Origin: Parabacteroides gordonii MS-1 = DSM 23371
GTDB lineage: Bacteria > Bacteroidota > Bacteroidia > Bacteroidales > Tannerellaceae
Assembly: GCF_000969825.1 (NCBI RefSeq)
Contig: NZ_KQ033919.1
Location: 3,980,749 to 4,044,748, forward strand
Length of the DNA stretch: 64,000 nucleotides
Direction of reading: 5' to 3'
Every line of letters starts with the position of its first letter. The first letter of the stretch is position 1. Positions 14,933-24,182 of this stretch are shown here, in pieces. A program made the translations under genes and the position numbers. The notes under the pieces are model-generated. The model worked only from the letters and a program-made list of their open reading frames with translations, made no database searches and was not told the DNA's origin.

Positions 14933-17011
14933 TTAATGGGATGACGGAGACACTTCAAAAGTGGTGAGAACGGCAGCATGGTCGGAAGCCCATACATCGT
15001 CTATCTCCGGAGTCGTCTTGACTATCTTTGAAGATATGGCTTTTATTCCTTTCCCTTTGTAGAAAAGGAAGTCGATCCGGCTAACCCGCAATTGTCCGTA
15101 GATAACGGCGAATGTGCCTTCCGGGCGGCTTACTTCATCCGGATTGATCTCACGGAAACTATCTTTATAACCTTCGCTTTGGATATAGATAGTGGTAGGG
15201 AATGGAACCGGGCCATATCCATAATGCAAGGGAGCAGCAGCGGCTGTCCAGTCCAGATGGCTGCATGAATTGAAGTCGCCTCCAATAATAACGGGAGTTT
15301 CGTCGTCTGTCAGATAAGGTTTGGTATCCTTTTCAAGAATATGTTTCATGTCGACCAGAGCTCGGATCGAGTCTTCTGCTACCCAGATACGCGGATCATG
15401 TCCGCTATTCGGATAATTGCAGGAGTATTCGGGACGGTAGGCATACCGCAACCAGCAAGCATTAACGAGCAGTTGACGTCCGTTAGGCAATGTTATTTTT
15501 CCCGGATTGGAGTTGAATGTTTTATCGGTGGGTATCTTTTCCAACGGATAGCGGCTGAAGAGTACAAGGTTATCGTCTAATGCCGGAGTCTGCATATTGT
15601 AGTTAAGCGAATCTTTAAAACGTTGTTGTCCGCCGTAACCTTCCTGCATGGTTATGATATCCGCATGGGAAGCTTTTAACAAGTCGATGATCCGGCTTTG
15701 CCCGTCATTTCCGACATGCCGGCCTCCGTGCCAGATATTCCATTGCAGGATTTTGACAATGTTGGGATTATTGCTGCTGTTGCAGGTGATTCTTTTCTCT
15801 ATCAGTCCTTCACTTATTTCCGGAATATAATTCGTTTTATCCAGTTTAAAAGAAGGAACCTTTATTTTTATCTTATTACTGAAAGTGGCTTTGTCGGAAA
15901 TATCGGCGGTCACCAATAGGTAATTAATTCCCGGTGTCAATTTTATTTCTCCTTTGGAAGCTTTGAATGTCATTTTCTCTTTAGGAGCTTTGCCGTTCCC
16001 GAATAACTCTGTCCGTGTATTTGAACGGGCGTTTTTGCCAGTATAATATATATGTACGCGAGAGATATCAGATAGGGAAGTCATATCCGACAGATCCAGT
16101 GACAATTCGGTTAGGGATAATGGTGCTTGATTACCGGTAACTGCTATTCTTACTTTCAGGATCTGATCGTCACGGGTGCCTTGGTCTGCATCCCATTCGC
16201 TGTCTATTACAACTGCATTAAATAATTCCTGGGTTATATCGGCTGTGTAGCTGAATTTCGGATTGTCGTTTACTACGGTATATGCCATAGGAATCGTACC
16301 TTTATAATCTACCCGGCCATTGCGTATATGATAGGCCTGGTCTCCTTTTCCGACCCAGTTGACGGAAACATCATTTATCCCGTCATCAAAATTGTAATAA
16401 GCGATTAATGTTTTGAATTGAGGATGAGTGGGAGTAAGCGGTTTACCCATCCATTCCCGTATCATTTCGGTAGACAAGGCAGAATTCCAGACACGTACTT
16501 CGTCCATAAGGCCACCGAAAGATGTCGTATCGCTTTCGTTTATTCCCAGAGCTCCGGGCAATACGGAAACGGCAACCGGTTTACTGTCTGCCACTTCGCC
16601 ATCCAGATATAATCTGGTGACAGTCCCGTCGCAGGTAAGAGCGACATGATGCCATTGATCATCCAGTGTCTCCTTCGACCATAGATCGGCCCGGGTGCTA
16701 TGAAGTTTCCCTTTTTCTATGACAAGCGGGAGATAATCGGTTATATTCAGTTGGCTGTACTCACCTCCTCCAAAAATAATTTCCTGATCTTTCCAGGATG
16801 TATCATCCCCTTTGATCCATGTTTCAAGTGTAAAGGGTGCGTCGAGGATTCGGATCCCCGTTTTTACATTGTTATCTTTCCCATCGAGATGTAAGGCGAG
16901 ATTCTGGCCGGGAGACTGGGCTATCGACTGGGTGACGGATGAGCAGAGTAGAAATAGAATAAAGAAGCATGCCTTCTCTAAGAATGGCCGTTTGTAATAC
17001 TGATATTTCAT
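14933..17011 (-). CDS. Secreted LamG-endonuclease/exonuclease/phosphatase (EEP) fusion protein
   Basis: 692 residues from MKYQYYKRP; an ATG 14 codons earlier overlaps the promoter and is rejected. After a signal peptide, residues about 45-205 form a LamG/concanavalin-like lectin domain (LALHLDGKDNNVKTG; ETWIKGDD; DEVRVWNSALS). A beta-rich linker follows, similar in style to sialidase-associated N-terminal domains. Residues about 430-690 are an EEP domain: LQWNIWHGGRHVG, MQEGYGG (catalytic Glu), GGDFNSCSHLDW, and SDHAAVLTTF. EEP members include DNase I, sphingomyelinase-type and inositol-phosphate phosphatases, so the substrate is open. The lectin domain suggests attachment to a carbohydrate-bearing or particulate substrate. 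It is the first gene of the phosphoesterase run after the SusCD terminator. Confidence 0.88.
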   Translation of the reverse strand: MKYQYYKRPFLEKACFFILFLLCSSVTQSIAQSPGQNLALHLDGKDNNVKTGIRILDAPFTLETWIKGDDTSWKDQEIIFGGGEYSQLNITDYLPLVIEKGKLHSTRADLWSKETLDDQWHHVALTCDGTVTRLYLDGEVADSKPVAVSVLPGALGINESDTTSFGGLMDEVRVWNSALSTEMIREWMGKPLTPTHPQFKTLIAYYNFDDGINDVSVNWVGKGDQAYHIRNGRVDYKGTIPMAYTVVNDNPKFSYTADITQELFNAVVIDSEWDADQGTRDDQILKVRIAVTGNQAPLSLTELSLDLSDMTSLSDISRVHIYYTGKNARSNTRTELFGNGKAPKEKMTFKASKGEIKLTPGINYLLVTADISDKATFSNKIKIKVPSFKLDKTNYIPEISEGLIEKRITCNSSNNPNIVKILQWNIWHGGRHVGNDGQSRIIDLLKASHADIITMQEGYGGQQRFKDSLNYNMQTPALDDNLVLFSRYPLEKIPTDKTFNSNPGKITLPNGRQLLVNACWLRYAYRPEYSCNYPNSGHDPRIWVAEDSIRALVDMKHILEKDTKPYLTDDETPVIIGGDFNSCSHLDWTAAAAPLHYGYGPVPFPTTIYIQSEGYKDSFREINPDEVSRPEGTFAVIYGQLRVSRIDFLFYKGKGIKAISSKIVKTTPEIDDVWASDHAAVLTTFEVSPSSH

Positions 17012-17040
17012 GATATTAATGTGATGTGTTTTTGTATCTC

Positions 17041-17048
17041 CAAAGGTA
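17041..17048 (-). promoter_or_regulatory. -7 box for the LamG-EEP gene
   Basis: TACCTTTG on the minus strand, identical to the -7 box of the NPP-like gene at 13784-13791. It lies 30 bases before the chosen start codon and just downstream of the SusD terminator. No clear -33 element. Confidence 0.5.
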
Positions 17049-17061
17049 ACCATTTTGTGTG

Positions 17062-17090
17062 AAAAAGGGATAGGATTTCTCCTATCCCTT
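17062..17090 (-). terminator. Terminator after SusD in the phosphoesterase locus
   Basis: A perfect 11-bp stem (AAGGGATAGGA with TCCTATCCCTT) and a 4-nt loop is followed on the minus strand by a short T run. It separates the SusCD transcript from the phosphoesterase genes. Confidence 0.8.
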
Positions 17091-17111
17091 ATAATAATTC
17101 ATGATATAGAG

Positions 17112-17159
17112 GAAAGAATGTTAGTGTCTATTATTCTAGGTAGAATATAACGTTCTTTC
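17112..17159. repeat. Imperfect 12-bp inverted repeat behind SusD
   Basis: GAAAGAATGTTA faces TAACGTTCTTTC with one mismatch across a 24-nt loop, which itself contains TATTCTA/TAGAATA. It lies between the SusD stop codon and the terminator and may protect the 3' end of the SusCD mRNA. Confidence 0.5.
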
Positions 17160-17163
17160 TGTT

Positions 17164-18690
17164 TTATTTCAGTATCCACATTATGTCGTTGATATTATCG
17201 CTACCACCAAACTGACGACTCAGTGCTTCTTCCAGATTTTCACGGTTGTAGTTGTATTCTCTTTCGGGATACATATAACGAACAGGGATACGATCCGGAG
17301 CTGTTACGTTTTTACTTGATTCCGGATTGATCGGCAATACAGGATAACCGGTTCTTCTATAATCGTAATAAGCTTCGTAAGTATGTTGCAGATAATATGA
17401 AATATATTTCTGGATAATAATCTTTTCCAGATCTTTTTCAAAAGAACCTGTCAGTTGTATTTTATCATTAGCCAGGTAAGATGCAATATAATCGTTAGTG
17501 ATGACACGTCCGTGTGCATATTCTTCCGGTGTATAATCTTTGACAAATTTCATATGAGCTTCGATCCCTTTTTTATAATACTCACTGGTATTCCCACTAA
17601 TCCAGCCACGTAGACAAGCTTCTGCCAAAAGGAATTGCTGTTCACTGTATCCCAAACGTATCAGCGGTTCACCTTCTACATGACTTTCGGAAATGTAACG
17701 GAGGTTCGGCCGGCAAAATAAATTGGCTCCATGTGCTTTCGATACATCTCCATAGGGGAGAGACGGATCGACACCGACATAGGCATCAAAATCGCTTTCC
17801 TCTTTACCTTCGTTTATCTTGGCAATAGAGGGCTCTCCGTAGTAGAACAAACGGTAATCTCCGTATTCTGTCATTTGATCAACCAGTGCAGATGACATCA
17901 TTGCATATTTTGTCTGGTTGGAAGTCAAATCGTTGAAAGGATATTTCATCCCCTGTTGGTCTTTGTAAACCAATTGGAAGTTGTCCGCATTGGATGTCAT
18001 TAAAGAACCATTCTGAACGATTCCGGCAAAACGGGATTTTAGGTTCAGGTCAGACTCATTTTCCTTTTTGGAAAGGTTCATTAATACTTTCAACTGGAAT
18101 GCAGTCACTGTTTTTTTCCAGTTTTCCTTATTCCCGCTAAAAATAATATCGCCTTCGAATGCCATATCATCTGCTTCGGAGAAACATTGATAAGCTTTTT
18201 CCAGATCATTGAGAATGCCCAGCATTACTTCTTTCTGAGTTTCGTATTTTGGGCGGGGATTACCTTCTTCCCCCTGACCGGCGTTGGTGTATGGAATATC
18301 TCCTATATTTAGAGAAATATAATAAAGCAGATAAGCTTTAGAGAAAAGGGCTAATCCTTCGTAACCTTTTTGTCCGGGCGACTTAGCTACCATATCGTTG
18401 CAATTGACAACCTGTAGGAAGCCGTCGAAATCGCCACGTCCGATATTGTTGTATTGCAAATCTGAAACGCCTTCGTTCCATACGATTTGTTTAGCCAGCA
18501 CACCGTCGTTTACATATTCCTTTACGGTGCGGTCTTTACGGACAACCTCGTAGATAACTTTGGTTGCCAACATAGAAGAGGGCACTGTTGTTGCCGTATC
18601 CGGGTCTGTATTAAGTTTTTCAAAATTATCACAACCAGTAAATATGGATAGTGCTGTGAATAATAACAGAAATTTATTTATATGTTTCAT
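17164..18690 (-). CDS. SusD-like lipoprotein (SusD-like_2 type)
   Basis: About 508 residues from MKHINKFLL, with lipobox IFTGC (Cys20). It begins NFEKLNTDPDTATTVPSSML, a hallmark of the SusD-like_2 branch that pairs with STN-type SusC receptors under FecR control. Later segments include LIRLGYSEQQFLLAEACLRGW and YLQHTYEAYYDYRRTGYPVL, both typical of this family. It follows the SusC gene after 13 bp. Given the four phosphoesterases downstream, the cargo is probably a phosphate-containing compound rather than a plain glycan; that is an inference. Confidence 0.93.
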   Translation of the reverse strand: MKHINKFLLLFTALSIFTGCDNFEKLNTDPDTATTVPSSMLATKVIYEVVRKDRTVKEYVNDGVLAKQIVWNEGVSDLQYNNIGRGDFDGFLQVVNCNDMVAKSPGQKGYEGLALFSKAYLLYYISLNIGDIPYTNAGQGEEGNPRPKYETQKEVMLGILNDLEKAYQCFSEADDMAFEGDIIFSGNKENWKKTVTAFQLKVLMNLSKKENESDLNLKSRFAGIVQNGSLMTSNADNFQLVYKDQQGMKYPFNDLTSNQTKYAMMSSALVDQMTEYGDYRLFYYGEPSIAKINEGKEESDFDAYVGVDPSLPYGDVSKAHGANLFCRPNLRYISESHVEGEPLIRLGYSEQQFLLAEACLRGWISGNTSEYYKKGIEAHMKFVKDYTPEEYAHGRVITNDYIASYLANDKIQLTGSFEKDLEKIIIQKYISYYLQHTYEAYYDYRRTGYPVLPINPESSKNVTAPDRIPVRYMYPEREYNYNRENLEEALSRQFGGSDNINDIMWILK

Positions 18691-18703
18691 AATCACTCAG
18701 TTT

Positions 18704-21700
18704 TTAAAAATCAAGTTTAATATTCAAACCAACATAACGCATGGAAGGAGCATTCAGCAACTCTTCGTGATCTTCTGTGATAGCATCCGGATCCGAATAT
18801 TTGAAGTCCTTGCACCAGATGAAGAGGTTTTGTCCTACCAGAGAGACGTGGATATTATCGAAACCGATCTTTTGAGCAGCCTCTCCCGGCAATTTATATC
18901 CGATAGACAATTCGCGTAATTTCAGGAATGTCAGGTCATGAATGTTCTGGATTCTTTTACTTCCATTCCAGGGTTGGTAATTCTTTGTATAGGCTTCGTA
19001 AGACACGGCAACGTCGTTGGGAGCGAATACACGTGTATCTTCCAGAATATTTCCGTAAGAATCATATTTTACGGAACCTGAAACAACCTTTACACCCTGG
19101 CCTACATAATTAGTCTTTCCGTTTACGACTTCGTCATAACGCCATTGATTATCGCTATCGATATGTGTTCCGGAATTCCACATGGCTTGTTCCAGACGGT
19201 TGTAAGCCTTACCTCCGACACGTCCGTCGAAAGAAACATCAAGAGTGAAATTTTTATAGCTCAGATGATTCGTGAAACCCCATACCCAGTTAGGACGTTC
19301 GAAACCGGCTTTTGTAGGATAATCGCTCAATACGGGCAGACCACCGCTATGTACAATGTTTCCTTGCGGATCTCTTTCCCAATCGTATACTTCAAACCAG
19401 TCCCAGCGTTCGCCCGGTTTTACCCAAGGTCTGTCGGTTGAATAAGTCTCGTCGATCTTATGATAATAGTAGCGGTCGCGTCCCCAGTTGAAAGAAGAAG
19501 TCCAGTTCCAGTCTTTTGTTTTGATAATATCACCGGATACGGTTACTTCCCATCCTTTTTTGATACGTTCTTCATCGTAATTGTTCAACGTTTTCTCAAA
19601 ACCGGAAGTATAGCTTAAAGGAGATTCATGCTGGATATCAGTCATTAACTTGGTATAATAAGCTACATCGAAACGTAAACGATTACTCAGGAAATGAGCG
19701 GCAGCACCCACTTCAAAGGAAGTTGCCTTTTGAGGAACCAGTGTAGCATCACGGATCATCGTCGGATAGGCGGCAGTAGATTTGCTGTCCCATACATTCT
19801 GTGTGATCTTGTATACTTTATTGATATCATATATATCGGCAGCTGTTTTAGTGATAGTCCATGAACTTCTTAATTTCAAAAAGCTCAGGTAGTCGGACAT
19901 ATCGACCAGTTCCGAAAGGATAACGCTACCGGATACAGATGGATAGAAGTAGGATTGTTCTGATTTAGCCAGTGTGGAAACCCAGTCGTTACGACCTGTG
20001 GCTTCGATGAAAACCGCATTTTTCCAAGATAAATCGATTTTACCGTAAACACTGTTTGTCTGTTTTGTTTTTACAGTGGTTGACACAGATGGAAGATCCT
20101 TCGATGCTTTTAGCGAATAAAATCCGGGAACAGTTAATCCTCCGTTTGTATTGGCATCGAACTCGTCTTTTTGGTAATAGTTTAATCCCATACCTAACAT
20201 TCCGCCAACATTGAAGTCGCCCACCTTTTTATCAGCGATCAACAGAACGTCGCCTATGATACCATACCCTCTGCGTTCATATTTCTCAAATTTACCAGTC
20301 TGGCTATTACGGGCGCTAAGAGGTATTTTATATTCAAATTTTCTAGAGTAAGTATCAGACCCCACACGTGCAGTCGCTTTCAACCAATCTAAAATTTCAT
20401 AATTGAGAGTAGCCTGTGCATTGGCGCGGTTTTCTAATTGTGATTTTGTTGCTGCGTTTGCCAGGAAATAAGGGTTATTGTAATCGTATTTGTATAACCA
20501 GTTTTGTTCGATATCTTCTTTTCCTTCTTTCCAGTAATTTTTGAATTCACGAATATCGAATTCGGTACCTGTCCATACGATCATATTGTAAAGATAACCA
20601 TCCCAGCCATATCCTTCTCCTCTGAACTGAGGACTGTAGCTACCATTGTAAGTGATAGAGGCATCCAGGGAAAATTTACCGAACTTCATATCTCCTGCAA
20701 CGGTATAAGTGAAATCATTCAATTTGTTTCCAGGAAATTGTCCTTTGTTGTAGACATGTGTCAATGAGGTTCTGAAACTGCCGTTCTTGCCTTTGTAGGT
20801 TACATTCACATTGTTGTTGGTGACGAAAGATGTTTCCAAAAGATTATTGAAATTGTTCTTACCCTTTGATACCAATGGCATCTCTCTCCATTCATACGTG
20901 TTAGGGTCATATTGGACGGCATTTCTTCCGATGTCCAGTTTATCTCCCCAGACATATTCACTCAACTCCTGTAAATACTTACCTCCGGAACCGCTACTGT
21001 AGGATGATTGTACTTCCGGCAATACCAGATATCCGGCATTGAACATCGTATTACTGTTTACACTGACTGCCAGACCTTCTTTCGTTCCGCGCTTTGTTGT
21101 TATCATAATGGCTCCTGAAGCTCCCTTTTCTCCATAGAGGGCGGAGGCAGTCGCACCTTTCAATACACTCATCGATTCGATATCATCAGCTGCAACATCG
21201 CTTAGCCCGGTGTTTTCAAACGGGATACCATCAATTACGATAAGTGGTTTTTCACCACGTAATAAGATCGTTGAGCTTTCGTTAAATGCATTTGTATTGA
21301 TCACAGAAACTCCCGCGATCTTACCGGAAAGGGAGGTGGCTATGTTGGCACCTTTTACTGTTGTGAATTCATCACCTCCGACTTTCTGGACGGAATAACC
21401 CAATGCTTTTTCCGAACGTTTGATACCTAACGCTGTTACTACTACTTCTTCCAGCAGTTCTGTATCTTCCGATAAAATGACATTTATCGTCGACTGTTCG
21501 CCAACCTGGATTTCCTTGCCGGCATATCCGATGTAGGAAATAACCAATACAGCTTTGTTGGGCACGGATAAACTGAATTTTCCGTCTATATCTGTAATGG
21601 TTCCGTTGGTAGAACCTTTCTCCACTACATTAGCACCGATAATCGGTTCTCCTTTTGCATCGGTAATTGTTCCTGAGATATTTTTGATGGATTGTTGTAC

Positions 21701-22099
21701 TTTTGCTTCACTAAGTACTTCCTTCGGTGAAAGGATAATGCTCTTATCCAGTACCTTATAACTGATATCCGTTCCATTGAACAGCTGTTCCAATACATTA
21801 AAAACATTCTTCTTGTTGCTTTTGATGGAAACAACACGGTTGGTGTTTACCTGTTTGTTGTTATAGAAGAAATGGAAATCCGATTGTTTTTCTATTTCAT
21901 CTAATACGTCCTGTACTGTTTTGTTATTAACGTTCAGGGACAATGTAGCCGACTGGCTGTAGCTTTCGGAGGCATACGCCAATCCAATGCATACAAATAG
22001 CATTATTGCGGTGAGTCTCATACATAATGGTATTTTCTTCAGGATAATAAACGGTGAATTCACCATCCTGAAATGTTGGATGCTAAAATAATTTGTCAT
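18704..22099 (-). CDS. SusC-family TonB-dependent receptor with STN signalling domain
   Basis: About 1,131 residues from MTNYFSIQHF; another ATG lies 18 codons upstream. After the signal region (LAYASESYSQ) an STN domain (LSLNVNNKTVQDVLDEIEKQ, then DFHFFYNNKQV) contacts a FecR-type anti-sigma factor. A carboxypeptidase-like domain follows (SGTITDAKGEPIIGANV), then the TonB-box region LEEVVVTALG, the plug (LIVIDGIPFE; LYGEKGASGAIMITTKRG), and a 22-strand-type barrel ending in MRYVGLNIKLDF. The FecR gene is immediately upstream and the sigma gene divergent, which is the FecIRA arrangement. It imports the locus substrate across the outer membrane and signals its presence. Confidence 0.95.
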   Translation of the reverse strand: MTNYFSIQHFRMVNSPFIILKKIPLCMRLTAIMLFVCIGLAYASESYSQSATLSLNVNNKTVQDVLDEIEKQSDFHFFYNNKQVNTNRVVSIKSNKKNVFNVLEQLFNGTDISYKVLDKSIILSPKEVLSEAKVQQSIKNISGTITDAKGEPIIGANVVEKGSTNGTITDIDGKFSLSVPNKAVLVISYIGYAGKEIQVGEQSTINVILSEDTELLEEVVVTALGIKRSEKALGYSVQKVGGDEFTTVKGANIATSLSGKIAGVSVINTNAFNESSTILLRGEKPLIVIDGIPFENTGLSDVAADDIESMSVLKGATASALYGEKGASGAIMITTKRGTKEGLAVSVNSNTMFNAGYLVLPEVQSSYSSGSGGKYLQELSEYVWGDKLDIGRNAVQYDPNTYEWREMPLVSKGKNNFNNLLETSFVTNNNVNVTYKGKNGSFRTSLTHVYNKGQFPGNKLNDFTYTVAGDMKFGKFSLDASITYNGSYSPQFRGEGYGWDGYLYNMIVWTGTEFDIREFKNYWKEGKEDIEQNWLYKYDYNNPYFLANAATKSQLENRANAQATLNYEILDWLKATARVGSDTYSRKFEYKIPLSARNSQTGKFEKYERRGYGIIGDVLLIADKKVGDFNVGGMLGMGLNYYQKDEFDANTNGGLTVPGFYSLKASKDLPSVSTTVKTKQTNSVYGKIDLSWKNAVFIEATGRNDWVSTLAKSEQSYFYPSVSGSVILSELVDMSDYLSFLKLRSSWTITKTAADIYDINKVYKITQNVWDSKSTAAYPTMIRDATLVPQKATSFEVGAAAHFLSNRLRFDVAYYTKLMTDIQHESPLSYTSGFEKTLNNYDEERIKKGWEVTVSGDIIKTKDWNWTSSFNWGRDRYYYHKIDETYSTDRPWVKPGERWDWFEVYDWERDPQGNIVHSGGLPVLSDYPTKAGFERPNWVWGFTNHLSYKNFTLDVSFDGRVGGKAYNRLEQAMWNSGTHIDSDNQWRYDEVVNGKTNYVGQGVKVVSGSVKYDSYGNILEDTRVFAPNDVAVSYEAYTKNYQPWNGSKRIQNIHDLTFLKLRELSIGYKLPGEAAQKIGFDNIHVSLVGQNLFIWCKDFKYSDPDAITEDHEELLNAPSMRYVGLNIKLDF

Positions 22100-22173
22100 A
22101 GATTTGTAAGTGATTTTAGAGTTAAAAAATTCATTTGCTAAGCTTGTCGCCAAACAAGCCTGCAGTTGGTTTT

Positions 22174-22207
22174 CATACGGGAAAATACGCCAATATTTTT
22201 CCGTATG
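22174..22207. repeat. 14-bp hairpin in the FecR-SusC intergenic region
   Basis: CATACGGGAAAATA pairs with TATTTTTCCGTATG across a 6-nt loop, with one mismatch or wobble. It sits in the 166-bp leader of SusC, and a smaller GCTTGT/ACAAGC hairpin (22142-22159) lies nearer the start codon. It could be a leader structure or a terminator/attenuator behind fecR. No clear T tract follows. Confidence 0.5.
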
Positions 22208-22265
22208 TTTTGTTTTAAGGAGGTTCTGTTGCTTTCATACTGTATTTATTAGGTTACACAAAAAA

Positions 22266-23288
22266 TTAATATAGTTCGACAATTGTTTTTTCTGATACTT
22301 TGTTTTTGTCCGGGTTTATCTCCGGATCTATGAATTTGTATTGAATACCAGACGATAACCGGAAGTGTTCAAGAATAAGCATAAGATGCTGCCCACTGAA
22401 AGTTCCGGTGAAAGAATTTTCATACAACAAATCGTTTTTTACGATAAATTGGGTATTGAAACGCTTATCCAGTATTTTTAAAGCCTCTTCGAAAGAGGTG
22501 TTTCTGAAAACAACCAAACCATCTTTCCAGGCTATTTGTGTCGGTAGATAAGATGCGTTTGTCTTGATTCCCTTGGTTTTTATGTTATAAGCCACTTCGT
22601 CATCCGGCTTCATAATAAACGACTCTTCTTCATTCTTCTTGTTTCGGAAAGAAAGTTTGACCGAACCGGAAATCAAAGAGGTTGTCACCTGGTTGCTTTC
22701 TTTATATGCTTCAATATTAAATTCTGTGCCCAGCACTTCAGCTTTCAGGTCGAAAGGCGTGTTTACGATAAATCTCTTTGATTTATCTTTCTGCACGGAA
22801 AAATAGGCTTCTCCATCCAGTTCGACAGTGCGGGTGTCGCCGGTAAATTTCTGGGGATGTTTTAAATAAGATCCGGAGTTTAACCACACTTTACTGCCAT
22901 CCGGCAGATTTAAGGCTGCGACCATACCGGGATTTGTTTTGATTTCAATATATTCGACCGGCTCTTTTTTAGTAACGAAATAAATAGTACTGAGCAGTAA
23001 AGGTAGAATAAGGATAGCTGCGACTTTTTGAAACCAGACAAGATAATTCGTTTTGTTCGGTTTGCGGAATCTTTTCTTTACTTGCTCTAACGCTTCTGCT
23101 GAATTTACTTCTTTAATTGTATTAAGAGTGTCGGTCGCCATATAGATGTACTGAACATCCCGGGCTAGTTTTCTATTTTCTTCAGACTCCTGTAGCCATT
23201 GCTCTACTTCCTGCTTTTGATCAGCGGAAAGTGAATCGGTATAATAACGTAGAAGTATATGTTCGTCTATATGTTTTTGCATGTCCAT
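22266..23288 (-). CDS. FecR-family anti-sigma factor
   Basis: 340 residues. A cytoplasmic N-terminal anti-sigma region (HIDEHILLRYYTDSLSADQK, with an E-rich helix) precedes one membrane segment (WFQKVAAILILPLLLSTIYF, about 84-103). The periplasmic FecR domain follows (NPGMVAALNLPDGSKVWLN; ELDGEAYFSVQKDKSKRF; VLGTEFNIEAY). A C-terminal DUF4974-type segment (VVFRNTSFEEALKILDKRFN) is seen, which in this family contacts the STN domain. It holds the sigma factor inactive until the receptor signals. The gene is divergent from the sigma gene across 279 bp that contain a perfect inverted repeat. Confidence 0.94.
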   Translation of the reverse strand: MDMQKHIDEHILLRYYTDSLSADQKQEVEQWLQESEENRKLARDVQYIYMATDTLNTIKEVNSAEALEQVKKRFRKPNKTNYLVWFQKVAAILILPLLLSTIYFVTKKEPVEYIEIKTNPGMVAALNLPDGSKVWLNSGSYLKHPQKFTGDTRTVELDGEAYFSVQKDKSKRFIVNTPFDLKAEVLGTEFNIEAYKESNQVTTSLISGSVKLSFRNKKNEEESFIMKPDDEVAYNIKTKGIKTNASYLPTQIAWKDGLVVFRNTSFEEALKILDKRFNTQFIVKNDLLYENSFTGTFSGQHLMLILEHFRLSSGIQYKFIDPEINPDKNKVSEKTIVELY

Positions 23289-23378
23289 TTTGTCTCTTTA
23301 TATTAAAGACTAACGAACAGAGATACCTCCTAAATGAAAAAGTGTTTTTTTGAGATAATTTTTTTAATGAAGTGAAAG

Positions 23379-23550
23379 AGTTCTAGTAAGACTATGGTAA
23401 AAATGTATGCAAACTGCCTGTTTTTCCACATTACAACATATTATAAAGGCATGATTTTTATTTGAATAAAAACTACATCAATTGGTAATAGGCTGTAAAG
23501 TGCAAAAACGTGAATTTAACATGCATAATTGACATAGTCTTACTAGAACT
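23379..23550. repeat. Perfect 18-bp inverted repeat enclosing 136 bp, candidate invertible promoter
   Basis: AGTTCTAGTAAGACTATG at 23379-23396 faces its exact reverse complement at 23533-23550. The right arm ends 17 bp before the sigma-factor ATG. An inner TATGCA/TGCATA pair (23406-23411, 23522-23527) adds symmetry. The enclosed AT-rich 136 bp sits between the divergent anti-sigma and sigma genes. This geometry (18-bp arms, 136-bp spacer, promoter position) matches Bacteroides invertible promoters. A clean -33/-7 pair was not found in either orientation, and no recombinase gene is in the window. A divergent operator pair is the alternative. Confidence 0.7.
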
Positions 23551-23567
23551 TAATCCTTTTTTACCAG

Positions 23568-24152
23568 ATGCTTTCAAAAATCACAGATATTATAACTGAC
23601 GAGGTTCTTTTTGAAAAGATCCAGGCTGGTGATGTGAAAGCGTTTGATGTCCTGTTTATGCGTTATTATCCTCTGTTGTGTGCTTATGCGAAACAATTTG
23701 TCGATTTTGATGACGGACAGGAGATTGTACAGGATGTGATGGTTTGGTTCTGGGAAAACAGCAGCATGCAGGTGATCGAGTCTTCTCCTAAAAACTATTT
23801 GTTCAGAGCGGTAAAGAACAGATGCCTGACATTGATAAACCGTAATGAGCTGAAACAACGGGTAGTCAGTTCCATGTACGAAAACCAGCAATCGCAATAT
23901 GAAGATCCGGATTTCTATATTGTGGAAGAACTCACCCGGAACATTGAAAACGCCTTGTCCCGCCTGCCTGAAACCTATCGGGAGGCTTTTGAAATGAACC
24001 GTTTCCAAAGCATGACTTATAATGAGATTGCAGAAAAACTGAATGTCTCCTCTAAAACGGTCGATTACCGTATTCAGCAGGCATTGAAACTCTTGCGTGT
24101 GGAGTTGAAAGACTATTTGCCTTTGTTAATGGCTTTAGTCAGAATTGTATGA
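23568..24152 (+). CDS. ECF RNA polymerase sigma factor
   Basis: 194 residues with region 2 (FDVLFMRYYPLLCAYAKQF, then GQEIVQDVMVWFWEN) and region 4 (LSRLPETYREAFEMNRFQSM, then NEIAEKLNVSSKTVDYRIQQ). This is the standard Bacteroidetes ECF sigma that partners a FecR anti-sigma factor and an STN-type SusC. It probably activates the SusCD operon encoded divergently. Its start codon lies just downstream of an 18-bp inverted repeat, so its expression could be phase-variable or autoregulated. Confidence 0.95.
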   Translation: MLSKITDIITDEVLFEKIQAGDVKAFDVLFMRYYPLLCAYAKQFVDFDDGQEIVQDVMVWFWENSSMQVIESSPKNYLFRAVKNRCLTLINRNELKQRVVSSMYENQQSQYEDPDFYIVEELTRNIENALSRLPETYREAFEMNRFQSMTYNEIAEKLNVSSKTVDYRIQQALKLLRVELKDYLPLLMALVRIV

Positions 24153-24182
24153 AATACTTCCGGCTAAAGCCATCCTTTTATA

